The notes under the pieces were generated by a model that ran no database searches, was not told the origin of the DNA, and was given only the letters and a program-made list of their open reading frames with translations. Shown piece after piece: positions 50,349-63,047 of a stretch of 64,000 nucleotides of DNA (its first letter is position 1; each line of letters starts with the position of its first letter). The position numbers were made by a program, and so were the translations under genes. Where the stretch lies: contig KN832873.1 in NCBI GenBank assembly GCA_000827325.1, forward strand, positions 2,618,245 to 2,682,244. The letters are read 5' to 3'. The stretch is from Oidiodendron maius Zn. Its lineage: Eukaryota > Ascomycota > Leotiomycetes > Myxotrichaceae.

Positions 50349-51319
50349 ATGTCTCGCTATCAACCCGGCCACGAAGGGCACGATCCTTATATCGACTACG
50401 CTTCGCAGTCCGAAGGCCATCCGGAAGAACGCGTCTACGGATCGCATGTCCAAGACACGCAGCACGATGGCCCTCAAGACATCAGCCCACTTCACGAGCT
50501 TGGTGGGGGGCAACAGCAGCAGCAGCATGCCCACCATCAACAAATCCCACGTCAACATCAACACCACCCACAGCACCAAATTTTACTTGGCCCGCACGAA
50601 ATTGGCCACCACCAAATGGCCCAGTTCGGCGCCGGGCAGGCAATGTTACCATACGGGACGCGACAAATACAATCGGCTGCCGGGGCAAAGAGGCAGCGAG
50701 AGGAGTTGGGGTTAGATTTGGGAGGATTACCAGAAGAGCAGATCCAAGGGGGGGATATGCAAAGTATGGCCTCGCAGATGCCGCAGCAGTCAATGGTGGG
50801 CGTGGGTTATGGCGGGCAACCAGTACAAGAGTATCATGGCCATACCTTACCGAATCAAGGGCCACCATCTAAGATGGCCCGGATGGACGAAGGGGAGTCG
50901 AGCATGATGACACAAGGCGCGCCAAGCATGGTGGGTATGGAAGGAATGCCACTACCCGCGCCTCGACCTAGAGGCCCAAAACTGAAGTTCACGCCAGAGG
51001 ACGACCAGCTATTAATCGACCTCAAGGAGAACAAGGCTCTAACCTGGAAGCAGATCGCAGAGTTTTTCCCTGGTCGCTCGTCAGGCACTTTACAGGTCCG
51101 CTACTGCACAAAATTGAAGGCGAAATCTACGCAGTGGACGGAAGAAACGGTAGGTGTGACTATCTGCCAGTGTTCGTCGAGAGCTAACGGTCAGCCCAGA
51201 TCATGAAACTGCGTCAGGCCCTACAGGACTATGAGCAAGAAAAATGGCGCATCGTCGCACAAAAAGTTGGCAGTGGCTTCACATCTGCTGCATGCAAAGA
51301 GAAAGCTAGGGAGTTATAG
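50349..51319 (+). CDS. Myb/SANT DNA-binding protein
   Basis: Two exons, 50349-51149 and 51200-51319, with a 50 bp phase-0 intron, 306 residues. The first ~200 residues are Gln/His/Gly/Met-rich and disordered, with a Q5 run and many Met. Two SANT/Myb repeats follow at ~212-258 (KFTPEDDQLLIDLKENKALTWKQIAEFFPGRSSGTLQVRYCTKL) and ~262-305 (WTEETIMKLRQALQDYEQEKWRIVAQKVGSGFTSAACKEKARE). It is probably a nuclear regulator; targets are unknown. A second in-frame ATG 69 bases upstream exists, but MSRYQPGHEGHDPYIDYASQSEG looks like the real start. The second repeat depends on the splice, which supports the intron. Confidence 0.85.
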
Positions 51320-53065
51320 CATTCAGCGTCCCCGGCAGGGGCAGACGCCTCTGTTCCCGGGGACACAGAATATTAGCTGCTCTAGCAGCCCAATAGACAA
51401 CTCATATGTCTATGAAGACCTCACCTCGACCTTCTCCCTCCAGCTCGACCTTCATGAATTCTAACCTCCGCAACACATCGACAACACGGGCCGCAGTCAG
51501 AGATCCTCGTTCTGCAGATCTTCTGAACCCAGCAGCCCAGAATTACTATATAGACTGTACAAAACACGCACACACACTCCTTTGGACATGCTTTCATTCA
51601 CGATTCACGCGACTGGCACGCGCCAAACTTGACGAAAATTGGGGATGAATATTATATTCTAACGCGCACTGCAGTATTTACTTATGCGATTTGCGGATAT
51701 TTCCACGGCTTCAGGAAAGGGATCCGGGAAAGGGGTGGGCAGGGCATGACACGCTACGAAAAGATGGGCATACGAAGGCGCAGGTGTGGAAGACTGCAGG
51801 TTTTTTTTAAATTCAATTTTTAACAGAGTCGGTTTATCGTACATTCATGGCATACCACACGGCGCAGCGGGCTGGCAGAGGGCAAGATCACCGGTCTCCT
51901 TCCATTCCACTTCTCTCTTACCTTCCAGACTGCAAAAGGGGGGCCGGGGCCGCATTTACAAATCGGAGATTGGTTATTTTCTTTGTCTCTAGCCTTATCA
52001 TAACTATTTTGGCCTTGTTCTCTCAGTCTCACTGTGTTCACCATCGCCGACAGCCATAGGAGAGCAGAGCTCGGTAGGCAGCCTCAACACCCCGATCGCT
52101 TGCGGGGTGTGCATAAGGTTGTGAAAATTCTCCGAGTTTCAGCGCGCAAGGGAGCCCGGTCGGCACGCATAAACCGTTATTTCACCAGGGGGCACAGAGT
52201 CTGCGTCATGCGCCTTCCCAATCCCCGATCCATTGGCGCTGAGCTGGCGGTGACCAAGGTTGTGGCGTGATTGTCGGGCAAAAGGGCGGGCTTCTAACGG
52301 CCTGGCAAAGGAAAAAAAAGGGGCCCCGTACCTTCGTAGATGGAAGGCATCCTCCGATGGGCGGTGCGGCTGTGGGGGATTTTCATGAATACGGGAGTAG
52401 GGCTGGGATATGGCCTTCGGGGGTTACTGGATTTGTTTATCCTGTAAATTAATTGGGAATATTGAGTCGTATCCTACCGTTGTGGTAATACAGGGTGCTT
52501 GTATTTATTGATTTTTATTTTTGGAGGCGGCATTCCCAGGAGGGCAACTGGCACCAGGATACGATCGATGACACGTGGGATTGGGATGGCACGTTTAAAT
52601 ATCTTGGAAAAGGGGAGGGGAGGGGAATCTTATCTCGTGTTTCTTGGGAGTTTGTTTCCTGGGGCGTTCTATTCGCGTGCCTTGGTGCAGAGACACGGTA
52701 GTTTCTTTGTGTCCTTTGCGAGCAGGAGCCACAGCACTATGTAGGTCGCGTGTGCGACAATAGCGGAAAACGACTAGAAATTGCATTCGGTGCATGATTG
52801 TATTTCCAATGGCCTCTCAGAGGGAAAGGTATGAAGCAAGCTCTTTTTATTTCTGAAAGTTGGAATCCCTTCGTCTTAGGATGAGTTGCGCATCTTCACT
52901 TGCCACGTCCCGATTCGGTAAATCCACTGAATTCGACAGACGGAGTGATCACATGATATCTTTCTGCCTTGGTGCCTGAGCCACCACGGTTTGAACTCGG
53001 GTATGTCGAATTCGAACGTCAATCCAACCTCAATCCTCAACCCACCTCCTCCCATTGCCGTCGCC
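51320..53065. other. 1.7 kb intergenic region upstream of COX4
   Basis: No supported gene. Several short homopolymer tracts (T8 near 51801, A8 near 52313) occur. It probably comprises the Myb 3' flank and the COX4 promoter. Confidence 0.45.
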
Positions 53066-53973
53066 ATGTTCCTCCAACGCTCCGCCATCGCTGCCGCCCG
53101 CCGAGCGGCAGTCTCCCCCATCATCAAGCGCAGCTTCGCGAGCTCCGTCGTGCGCCGTATGTCCCCCACTGCCGTCTCCCACGCGCTCCCGAGCTGGGAG
53201 CTATGCAAATCCATTTTACTAACCTGGGCATTGCGCAGGGGACCCCAATACCGCGACGCCAGGTACCAGCTCTGTCGGGACGAAGATCAAGAAGTTCGAA
53301 GGTGTGTTTGTGATCATGTGATTGAGGAAGTGATGCTGTGGTGAGAAGGGATGTGCCCATGCTGATGTATGTGTGTGGGTAAACAGAAATTCAGACGCCG
53401 GACGATCTCCTCGGCCCCGGTGCCCCCCCCGGAACCATCCCCACGGATCTCGAGCAGGCGACGGGTCTCGAGCGATTGGAGATCTTGGGTAAGATGCAGG
53501 GCGTCGACATCTTCGACATGAAGCCTCTAGATTCATCCCGCAAAGGTCCGTTTTGTTCTGTTCCGCATGTGATATTTCTGGCTTCCGATTCCCCCATTGA
53601 CGGATGAGGTTCGCTGATAAGGTGTTATAATAGGCACGCTCGATAACCCTATCATTGTCAAATCCTTCGGTGATGAGCAGTATGCTGGCTGCACGGGGTA
53701 TCCCGCTGATTCCCACGTCACTATCTGGCTCACGGTAGATTGCCCCCCACCACGTGCAACCTCTTCGGTGGAGCATTGTTCTGATACTTAGTCTAGATGT
53801 CCCGCGATCGTCCCATCGAGCGCTGCCCAGAATGCGGAAACGTCTTGAAGATGGAGTATGTTGGCCCGGAGGCTGACCCTCACGACCACGGCCATCACGA
53901 TGACCATGGCCATGGTCACGGCGTCGAGGAGCCCAAGACCTTTGCGGATTTCGTTCGCCCTGAGTACAGATAG
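53066..53973 (+). CDS. COX4: cytochrome c oxidase subunit 4 (mammalian COX5B homologue)
   Basis: Five exons, 53066-53156, 53239-53301, 53387-53545, 53634-53734 and 53797-53973, 196 residues; introns are 62-88 bp and every phase closes. The N-terminus (MFLQRSAIAAARRAAVSPIIKRSFASS) is a typical matrix presequence. The COX5B core follows: PGTIPTDLEQATGLERLEILGKMQGVDIFDM, then the zinc-binding part with YAGCTGYP and RCPECGNV. The end EEPKTFADFVRPEYR matches fungal Cox4. A 14-residue His-rich insert, HDHGHHDDHGHGHG, lies just before that end. The subunit is nuclear-encoded, matrix-facing and needed for assembly of complex IV. Confidence 0.93.
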
Positions 53974-54492
53974 ACCGGCCATGTATGGAAACCTGTTTCT
54001 TGAGAGGGGGGTAGATAGAATCGGGATTTGTAGTATAGTCAAATTGAGAACGTCTCGGATTAATCGCATGTCCGGCTGCTACAAGTTCACTTTTGAACCC
54101 AATACGAAGGACTACGGCATTGCGTGATTTGCATCATTATCTATTAGTTATGGGCACACTTTTTGCAGTAGCCTTTTGTAAGTACTTATAAGTAGCTTCA
54201 ACGCCTCTATGGCGAGTCGAGTTTTTTGACTCGGTGAACAGCAAAAAAAGCAATCGCTAGCCCCCATCCTATGCACCGTCCCTCTTCGTAAGCCATGATC
54301 GTGAATTATTATTAACAGGAAGTCGTAAGTACTGGGGAGCAGTGAGCCCTGCTATAAGTTTTGTAGCTATTTGACAGGAGTGTCGATAGCTCACAACAGA
54401 GAGCAAGACGTACTCTGCCATAGCAATATGTGTAAGAGAAGCGCTCGGTGTTAGACCAGGCGAGCATTTTAAAGTGCGTAACGAGGCTATTT
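53974..54492. other. intergenic region between convergent COX4 and ABC transporter genes
   Basis: 0.52 kb between stop codons. Contains a short stem, CGAGTC / GACTCG around a T-rich loop near 54214-54234. No gene is seen. Confidence 0.5.
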
Positions 54493-57400
54493 TCAACTCC
54501 CTCCTAGAAGAGGCGAGTCCTCAGCATCAGAGCTGGGGTTTCCTGACCCATACGGGGGATCCGGCGTCGCATTTCTACTCCTATCTTCCACGTTTCTGCC
54601 GCTGAACGTATTATCGGCTTGGGCCTCATCTGGGGGGATTGAGCTTCGTTCGCTGCTTTCTTCGTCGCTGCCACGTAACGTATCTTCGGCCTGTGAGCTG
54701 CCTCCAGGGGAGCCGGTATCCTCAGCAATAGAAAGAGGATGTTGTAACTCGCCGCTCTGAACCAGAGTTCGGTTATCAGCCTCATTCTCACTGGCGTCCT
54801 CACTTGGCCCTCCCTCGTTTCCCGAACTGTCAGGGCGCCCCCCCTTGAGGGCCTTTTCGGCGGCTCGTTCGGCCCGGATTTGCTTCCTCCACATATTGGC
54901 ATACCGGCCCTTCAGCGCAAGAAGTTCCTGGTGACTTCCAGCCTCAGCAACCTTTCCAGCGTGAAGAACCAGGATTTGATCTGCACTTGTAACAGTAGAT
55001 AGGCGGTGACTGTAAAATAATTAGCGATAAAGTCTCTTGATGCTGGAGAGATACTCACGCGATGACGAGCATAGTGCGGCCCTGAGATAGGGTCTTCAGT
55101 GCATCTTGGATGTTCTGCTCAGTGTCTGAGTCTAGAGCAGCAGTAGCTTCGTCCAGCATGATAATTCGTGGGTTCTTGATGATAGTTCGCGCGATCGCCA
55201 CCCGCTGCTTCTCTCCTCCGCTTAGACGAAGGCCTCGCTCTCCAACCTTGGTGTCGTAGCCGTCTGGGAATGCCATGATCTTGTCATGAATAGAAGCAGC
55301 TCGACAGGCAGCATAGATGTCTTGATCCGTGGCATGCGGGTTGGAGTAGCGCAGGTTATACATGAGCGTCTCATTGAAGAGAACGGTATCCTGAGGAACA
55401 ACGCCGATATGCCGTCGAAGAGAGTCGATAGTTATGTCTTTGACGTCACGGTTATCGACCCGAATACTGCCATCGAGGGAATCGTAGAAGCGGAACAGGA
55501 GTCTAAAGACAGTAGATTTGCCTCCTCCAGATTCTCCCACAAACGCGGTCGTCGTGCCGGGAGGACACTTAAATGACAGGTCTTCTAGAGCAGGCTTGCG
55601 CGTATCATAGGAGAATTTAACATTTTGGAAGCTGATCTCACCCTCACAGGTCGGCATTGGCGTGGCAGTAGGAGAATCGACAACGGTCGGTTGTTCTTTG
55701 AAGAGCTCTAGTAAGCGCTCACCACTGATCATGGCACTTTGAACGCCACGGTAGAAAGAGCCAAAGAAATTCAGAGGCTGTTGAAGCTGTGCCATGTACG
55801 TCATCAAGCTCACAAAGTCTCCAACATCGCGCTTACCAGTTGTGACCTGATAGGCAGCGATGAAGGAGGTGATCAAGAGACCAGTCATGAACACCATGTT
55901 CTGAGAGATATTGAGAATGTTCAGGGAGATGGTAACTTTGTACTCCATCTGTTGAAAAGCTGACACTGCAGAACGGTATCGCTTGAACTCGTACTCCTCA
56001 GCATTGAAATACTTGACGGTTTCATACGAGGTCAACGAATCATTCTTCACCGCTTCCTCCTCGCGACCAAGATTGGTCATCTCCCTCCTCTGCACAGCTC
56101 GCCAGCGTGCCATCCGAATGGTGAGGTAGAGATACGCGAAGGTGATTATGGAGACCACGAGCGCGCAGTAGGCGTCAGCTTTGTACCCAAAGTAGACAAT
56201 AGCAACTCCAAGGTCAATGACCATAGGCACAACTTGGAACGTAATCTGTTCCAGGAAATTGTTGATTGCATTGCCTTTGTTTAAAGCTGAAAGCACCTCT
56301 CCTGTTCGCTTTCCAAGGTGGAAATCCAGGCTTAGGCTGTGCACGTGCTCGAATGAGGCCGTGGTCAGAGCCTGGTAGGAGTACTGCGAGATTGGAATCC
56401 AGAGGACGGATCTGATTGCCCCAAGGATGCCAGATGTACCCTGCAGGAACCTAAAGGCAATCAGTAGAGATATTGACAGCCATGGCATCCCTGAACCGTC
56501 ATTTGAAGAGAGCTGATTTGTAACAATGCCCATCTGTAACGGGACAGCCATATTGACAGCTCTCTGAAGAACAACAATGACAAAACACACCATGACAATC
56601 AATTGAAGTCGTGGAGACTTGTGGGGCCAGAGGTATGGGAAGAAGACAGAATAGCTCTTCAGATACTCGTACCACGTGCGGTTGGGCGCAGTGGTGGGCT
56701 TATAGAACCCCGGGTCCTCATCTTCGCTCTTGTGGCTAACATCCTCGTGCGTGCTTCCGTCTTGCGATGACCCATCTGAAGTATTGCTGCCAGATTCTGC
56801 GCTTCCATTTGCATAGCCATTGGTATGGCTCGGGCTCCGGATAGTTCCATTCGATCGAACGACACTGCCATTGGCAAGCCCATTGACTAATAACGGAGAG
56901 TTCTCATCGTGGTTGCTCAAACTCCTATTCTTGACAGAGCGTTCGAGAGAGAAGATGACATAGAACGCAACGAGGAAGGTTAAAATGATCACCCTGATGG
57001 CGTCCACGGCCAGCTCCGTTGCCTCCCAGTCAGATGCAGTCTCATGAAAGTCTCTATTCTGTGGCCACAAGGAATTGACCTCCTCGTGCGGCGACGTGTA
57101 GAGGAGGATAGCGGTAATCAGTAGTAATATCTCCACAACGAGAGCCACAACCCACGTGAGGAAGTGAGCTACATTAGGAGATGGGGTGGTGTCCACGAGG
57201 GAGATCAAGAACAGACTGTAAAAGAACGCAGATCCACAGACATAAATCTGCTAAGGAGTCAGTTCGCGCGCGTAGGGAAAGGAATCCAGCTGCTACTTAC
57301 AGCGGTCGGTTCTCCACACCACCAGCCCTCCTCCCTTTTTGTCAGGGCGTGGATGACGATATTGGCCGCGTTGGCAACGAACGTGACAATCACTCCCGCG

Positions 57401-57714
57401 GAGAGGTAGTAGAAGACGAGCTTGCGAAGGGGGCTGAAGTCCAGCCGCTTCCTCCTCAATCTCTCCTGCTCCTCCTCCCTCTTCTTGGTAGACCGCGGGA
57501 GGGGTTTCCCGCCAGGTCCCGTCACCACGGGGCCGACGGTCTCCGCTGACGACTCCGCCGAGGCCACACCGTTGGCCACGAAGGCGATCAGGAAGATGAG
57601 GAGGAGCACCCACGGGAAGTGGAAGTGCACGACGTCCAGAAGGGCCGTGGGCGAGGTCGCTGCGCTATCGTCGGACTCGTCATTCGAGCGCGGCGCGAAC
57701 CCCTCACCTGCCAT
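54493..57714 (-). CDS. HMT1: vacuolar half-size ABC transporter, HMT1/ABCB6 type
   Basis: Three exons, 57714-57301, 57247-55059 and 55009-54493, 1039 residues; introns are 53 and 49 bp. The N-terminal extension (~1-240) has several membrane helices, the TMD0 that distinguishes HMT1/ABCB6 from mitochondrial Atm1. A Ser/Asn-rich linker precedes the six-helix core (~350-640). The nucleotide-binding domain shows [18 protein letters not shown] and [10 protein letters not shown], with HRLST completed by splicing. The motif [20 protein letters not shown] is typical. HMT1 moves phytochelatin or metal-thiol complexes into the vacuole. The ~145-residue C-terminal tail is acidic, low complexity and ends with an ExxxLL sequence; a second ExxxLL is in the linker. 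Substrate is inferred from family only. Confidence 0.9.
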
Positions 57715-60700
57715 TACGGATTATGGATTATGAGATGCTGGATATCCCCCTTCCCTCACCAGAAGCGCACGATGTCGAGAGGCCGTTAACTGCGCATGCC
57801 CCATCCGATCGAGTCGAGGAGGAATTGGGGTGGGCTCGAGGTAGAGTGGCCGGAGCTGTGCTGCTGCTGTGGCTGTGGTGCCTCGATCGTGGGGCGGTTA
57901 CGAGCGATCGCCACCACGCACGGTCATCGATCACCGGGTCTTGGTCAGGGTCAGCTCCTCTGCGTGGCGTACAGGACAGGAGGGAGAGTGAGAAGGTCTC
58001 AGATGTGGCAACGGACAGAGGGGCCAGGACCCCATGTGACCGCTGCGGCTCTCAGATCTGCAGGCCTGTCTTGGTGGCGGGGAGGAGGAAGAGCAGATTG
58101 GGGGCGTCTCACCTGGGCGCACAACGACGGTGAGGAGAATGCTTCTCTCCAGTCCTAAGAGAACGACGGAGATCGTGAGCGATCAGTCGAGAGCGAGTGG
58201 AAAGGAAGGTGAGAGAGAGCAGCGGGGGATTAGATGGATGATGGGATGGAAAAGTCGACCCCGCGAAGCCCTATCTCCCCGACACCAAAGGAATGGCAGG
58301 AAACGGGACCGGCTGGACGCTCGCACGGGCGGGCGCAAGAACAGCAGAGGGTAGCAGGCCAGCCAGCCGTTCACGAGGAATTAATTGAGATGTGCTCGGA
58401 AAGGAGGAAGAGGGCGTTGCGAGACGAAGCCGCAGAAACAGATCGCAGCAAATGCACGAGACTGAAGGGCTGGACCGCTAATGCCAAATGCAGCAAGGGC
58501 CGGGGTGTTCTCACCGCCTTTGCTCTTTCGGCCAGATTGGGCAATTTCCTTTTTTGGTACGGACAGCCAGGAGGGAGAGACCGAAGGAGAAGATCCATGG
58601 CGATACTTACCCTATATGTACTTCTGGGAGAGGCGCTCAGGCGTGACCATATTCTCCCATAGCGACCAGCAGCGAGAAAACAAAACACTGGTGGAAGGGT
58701 ACGTGGACGCCCGCATCGCAAAAAGAAAGATTCGAGACTAGCTGGCACAGGGCACACGATCCTCAGCTCAGTCCTCTCGACCCGTCAGCCCCCTTCTCCA
58801 CTACTCCCAAGGTAAGTATACAGGCACAGGAGATACCTGGGTACCTGGGTACCACGGAGAGTAGGGGGCAGTTTCTCTCTCTCTCTCTCCTCCCCTCGAA
58901 CTCTCCGCGATAGCATGCGCATGCGCTCCAGGCCAGAGGAGCGCCCACACCACGCACTGCCTGCTTTCCATGCTTTTCCAAGTTTTTCCGTGCTTTCTCT
59001 TTTCTCTTCTTCCAGCAAAGCTTCGATGGGCTGGAGCCAGTGGACAGTTGGCATGGTCCTGTGCACCGCGCGCTGAGCACTAGTCCTCGATGACCGCTCC
59101 CTCCGGCCTGGTCGCCTCTGCACTCCCTCTGGTGGGAAGGCACTGGCTGTGCGGCGCTCTTAGCACTGCAACTCCAGACCGGTGGGGACTCCCACTCTGG
59201 GCCGCCGGGAAACCTGGCCTGCGTCGCGACTCTCCATCCTTGCCGGCGGGCCTATCCCTTCGTACCGCAGCCGCCAGCGACGGCCCAGCTTGGCCTCCAG
59301 TCAGCACACGAGAGCAAATCAATGACGGACGCCGCAATGCCAGTGATGGAAAAGCCTTGACCACGGAGGGGTCGAAGTTGCCCCGGTACGAGGAAGAACA
59401 GCACGCCATACGAGGATCCCAATATGCTGTGGTACCAGGACCTGGTAACCGTACGGAACCCGAACGTTCGTCGATCCTGTAGCGGGGCCTCAATTAATCT
59501 TGAGGGACCCTCAAAGCGTGCTGACACGTGGTTTTCCGACTGATTTGATCGGCACGCGCCACGAGTCTAGAAGCAGTCCATTGTTGGGTCTGAGCTCTTG
59601 ACTTGAATGCTGTACTCTCGCATTGGTGCGCGAGCAGGTGTGAAGGGGACACAGAGACATCTCCCAAAGTACTCAAGTACCACAGTGCCAAAATCTCAGA
59701 GGTACGGGCTCAGAATGCCCTCTCCTGCCCGCCCCCGTCCACATCTCGCTCATGCCGAGACGGCCATAGGACACCTGCACACTGGTCCAGTGCCAGGAAT
59801 GCTGCTGCTTCGGCCCTCAACCTTTTTTTTTTGAGTTTGGACGCTGCACCTCCCTGCACCTGCGAATTATCCAAGCCCACGCCTCCGGTCCGACTGCGCA
59901 TGATGGTTCAGCAAATAAGACTACGTCGTCCCATAGGATGCCATGCCCGGCCTCGCGATGTATGCAATTTCAGTCTGTCCCAGATGCAGAGTTGCTGCAG
60001 CGGCTACGGCGGTGAGCTGGATGCGTGGATGGCTCTGCAGAGCGCCACGGCCCATTTCCCCACGACATCCTAGAGGTCGCCGCTCTGAGAGAGTCAGCAT
60101 CATCGTGCAGTGGTACCCTCTTTTGAGCTGTACGACCTCATACAATAAATCTCTCTGGCCCGTCGTCCCTTGTGAGGGTTTATGCAGTCTCCCCTATCTT
60201 GTATGGGCTGCCTTTTCATTCGCAGTAGAGCGATGGCAAAAGGCATACCCATATGCGGTAGTGCGAATGCACAGTACTTTCGTAAGATCGTCGAAAGGAA
60301 AATTTCCAGCTTAACCACTTGCCCCCAAGTTTATATGATCGGGGAGGACAGTGCTAGGGTCGGCCAAACATTTCCGCGGTTGCTGTTGTCAGTGCCCTGC
60401 ATATGCCATGGGCGAAACGGATTCCTTTCCAGAGCTTTGCCGAAAAAAATCAATATTGAAACCAATTGGGGACGCAAAGGACCCTGCAGGCGACGGGTGC
60501 GACCGCTCACAAACCTGGGGGTGACAATCCTTCCGATGGCTTCTTATCCAGGTATCTGATAAACCCAGTCCATGAACCTGGAAATACCGGAAGTATCCCC
60601 GAGCGGGATAATAATTGAGCCAGTTGTCCAGCCGCAGACTCTTTGCCAACTTCCCCTTCCAAAGATGTAATCCCTGATGTTCGTTGGCGGGGCCGTTCTT

Positions 60701-63047
60701 GAAGGCTCGCTGGAAGACCATGCCTGAACGCAGAGCATTTTTCTGTGCCCCAGTCCTCCATCTCCTATAGCATGTTGACACGCGGTGTCATGTTTATGCT
60801 ATCGACTCCTGGCGTAGATAGTGTGCGCTGTTCGACGCCCCGTAGTTGGGGAGTGATAACTGATTGGAATATTAAAGTCGGGCATCTGAACTACCCAACT
60901 GGCAGCGAGTCTCCCAGCAGCCGCAAGATGGAGGGTAGTTTCTACACTTTCCGCAGCAGTGGCTTGCAGACGGGCAGCGGCTGCTGTTGAAAAAAAAGAG
61001 ACATGTGCGAGTGCAGATGGTGCGCTGCTGACGCTGCTCAAGATGAGCGGTGTTGTGTCTGGTTGTCGGAACAAGTTTCGGATGGGAGAAATAGGTCACA
61101 TTATCGTTGACAATCTGGCGGTGACAAGTGGGCTGACGAAGCAGGAAGAGCTTGCATTGACCCCAGTGGGATGCAACTCTCCAGGCAATATCCCTCCCGT
61201 TAATTGATCCGGGTGTGTCTTTGTATGTCTCGGCGTTCTGGCTGATAGGAGAGTGCGAGTGAGGAAAAGATGTGTGAAGAGAAGAGTGAACAACGACGTC
61301 GGCCTCGACGTAGAAGGAAGCTGGTTCGGCCTGCCTAGGAGACACAGCGTCTGTCTCCAGTCAGCGGATCTAGCATCTAGAAAGCATGTAAAAGAAGAAA
61401 GTATCATGGCTACCCGCACCATTTTCAACAGCGGACCCTGCTGTCCGACCCTCAAGTAATATAGTGTTGGCCACCACGAGTTTGTGGACCTGCCTTCACG
61501 AGATCTCTCATGTTCCGGAGAAGGAACAGGACGCTTCATCTGTTATAACCCATTCCGCAAGTGCCAGCGTCTCCTCCTCTCTCCTCTCCCCTCACGGGCC
61601 CCTTGGCAGCCGTCTTCCCAATCCGTCACCACCTGCATGGCAGGGCGGACAAGCGTGGGCGACAACGGTGTCTCGTCGCTTTGGAACACATCTCTAACAC
61701 TGCCTCCACACATCCGGCCTCGGCAGTTCAGCGCCATTTTGCGCCTGTGGACTTGGCTGGGCTGCGGAAGTTTCACGGCCTCAATAAGAAGCTGTGGTGT
61801 TACCAACTGAGAGTCCGGATGAGGTAGGGCAAGTGCGCTCACCGCGTGCCCTCCCATCTGCTTTAAGCCGCGCCACTTCCGCTCTAGGATGATACCTTTA
61901 TAATGCGGAAAGATTTAGGAGATGGATATTTCACTGCATATCTATGAGGGGTCGAAACTGCCTACGGAGTGTCCCGCCACTGCATTTACAACAAGGGGCG
62001 TTATGTGGTGTGTCGTGCGAGGTAGTGTAACCCTGCGCCAACTACCCCCCTTTCAATTTCGTCTTTGCTTTTGTTGATTTGAAGAATGCCCGTGATAGGC
62101 AGAGGGGAGCGTGCTAAGTGCTTGTGGTTTGATATGTGGATGTCAAAGCTGTGCAAATTATACGTGATGCGATATGATTCCTGTTCAACCACATTAGTTG
62201 AGAAAAGTATCCCAGGCAGATACAAGATGAGGCAAAGAAGGGGCTGCTTTGCGATTAAGTGACTGTACCATATAGGAAGAGGCAAGCACATGTCTAGGAG
62301 CCCGGCATAATTATGCATGCCGTTTATGCCGCCCGCTTGCAGCGTATATCTCAGTTCACACCACAAATTATAATAACTGTCTCTCATTATCAAAATTGTG
62401 ATCTACTTTGGAAGTCCTCTTGAGATTATTAAAAGACCCATTCGTATTTCATTTCATTACGGCTACGTCCAGTCCTCTCTGCCTTATTATCTATGTAAAT
62501 TATTAAAATGGAATAAAAAGCAAGAAACTGGTCCTTCCCGGTTGCATACAAGAAGTGAAGATAGCGACTGTACAGGTCCCCCCCTCTAACATGTTTCTGT
62601 GATCCCCCCATGCGCGAAAATGCCCAATGCTGAAAGTACAATCGTGATGTGCCTAGCGAGAGTGTGGTCTTCCGCTTGTCCGTATGCATATAACAAAATA
62701 TATACGGGATGAACGGTACCGAATCCAGGTCAAGCCAGTCCAGTCCATAAATTCCTGCTGTCTCTCCCGCCCTCTCTTTTATCTGTATATTATTAAGACA
62801 AGTGGACTGACACAAATGGGATGGAAGAGGTGGCTCCATGTAAAAAAGTACACAAGAGTACCTTAAATCTCACGAGACCTTTCCGCCTCAGCCCCCCGTG
62901 CCTCACCCATCACAGAGGGAAGGAAAGGAAGTCCCCCACGTCTTTCATAAAGATACACCCGCCCAACCACACCACACCCCGTAATACACCCCTCTGTAAG
63001 ACTGAAAAAAGAGCAGGAATCTGCGGGGAATAAAATCCGAAGCCAAA
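57715..63047. other. 5.3 kb gene-poor block between HMT1 and the ceramide synthase gene
   Basis: No frame on either strand shows domain-like composition, and I could not join frames into a coherent protein. The left part is GC-rich. Minor features are a CT dinucleotide run near 58872-58889, a GGTACCTG-type short tandem near 58836-58852 and a T11 run near 59822. It includes the HMT1 promoter and the ceramide synthase 3' UTR, but is too long to be only these. Confidence 0.5.

Noticed and set aside
54205-54245. Hairpin CGAGTC / GACTCG with T-rich loop between COX4 and HMT1, as a terminator
   Set aside because: Only six base pairs, and rho-independent terminators are not used by RNA polymerase II.
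60389-60781. 130-codon minus-strand frame in the gene-poor block
   Set aside because: Composition is not protein-like, the frame has no domain, and no partner exons with matching phase were found.
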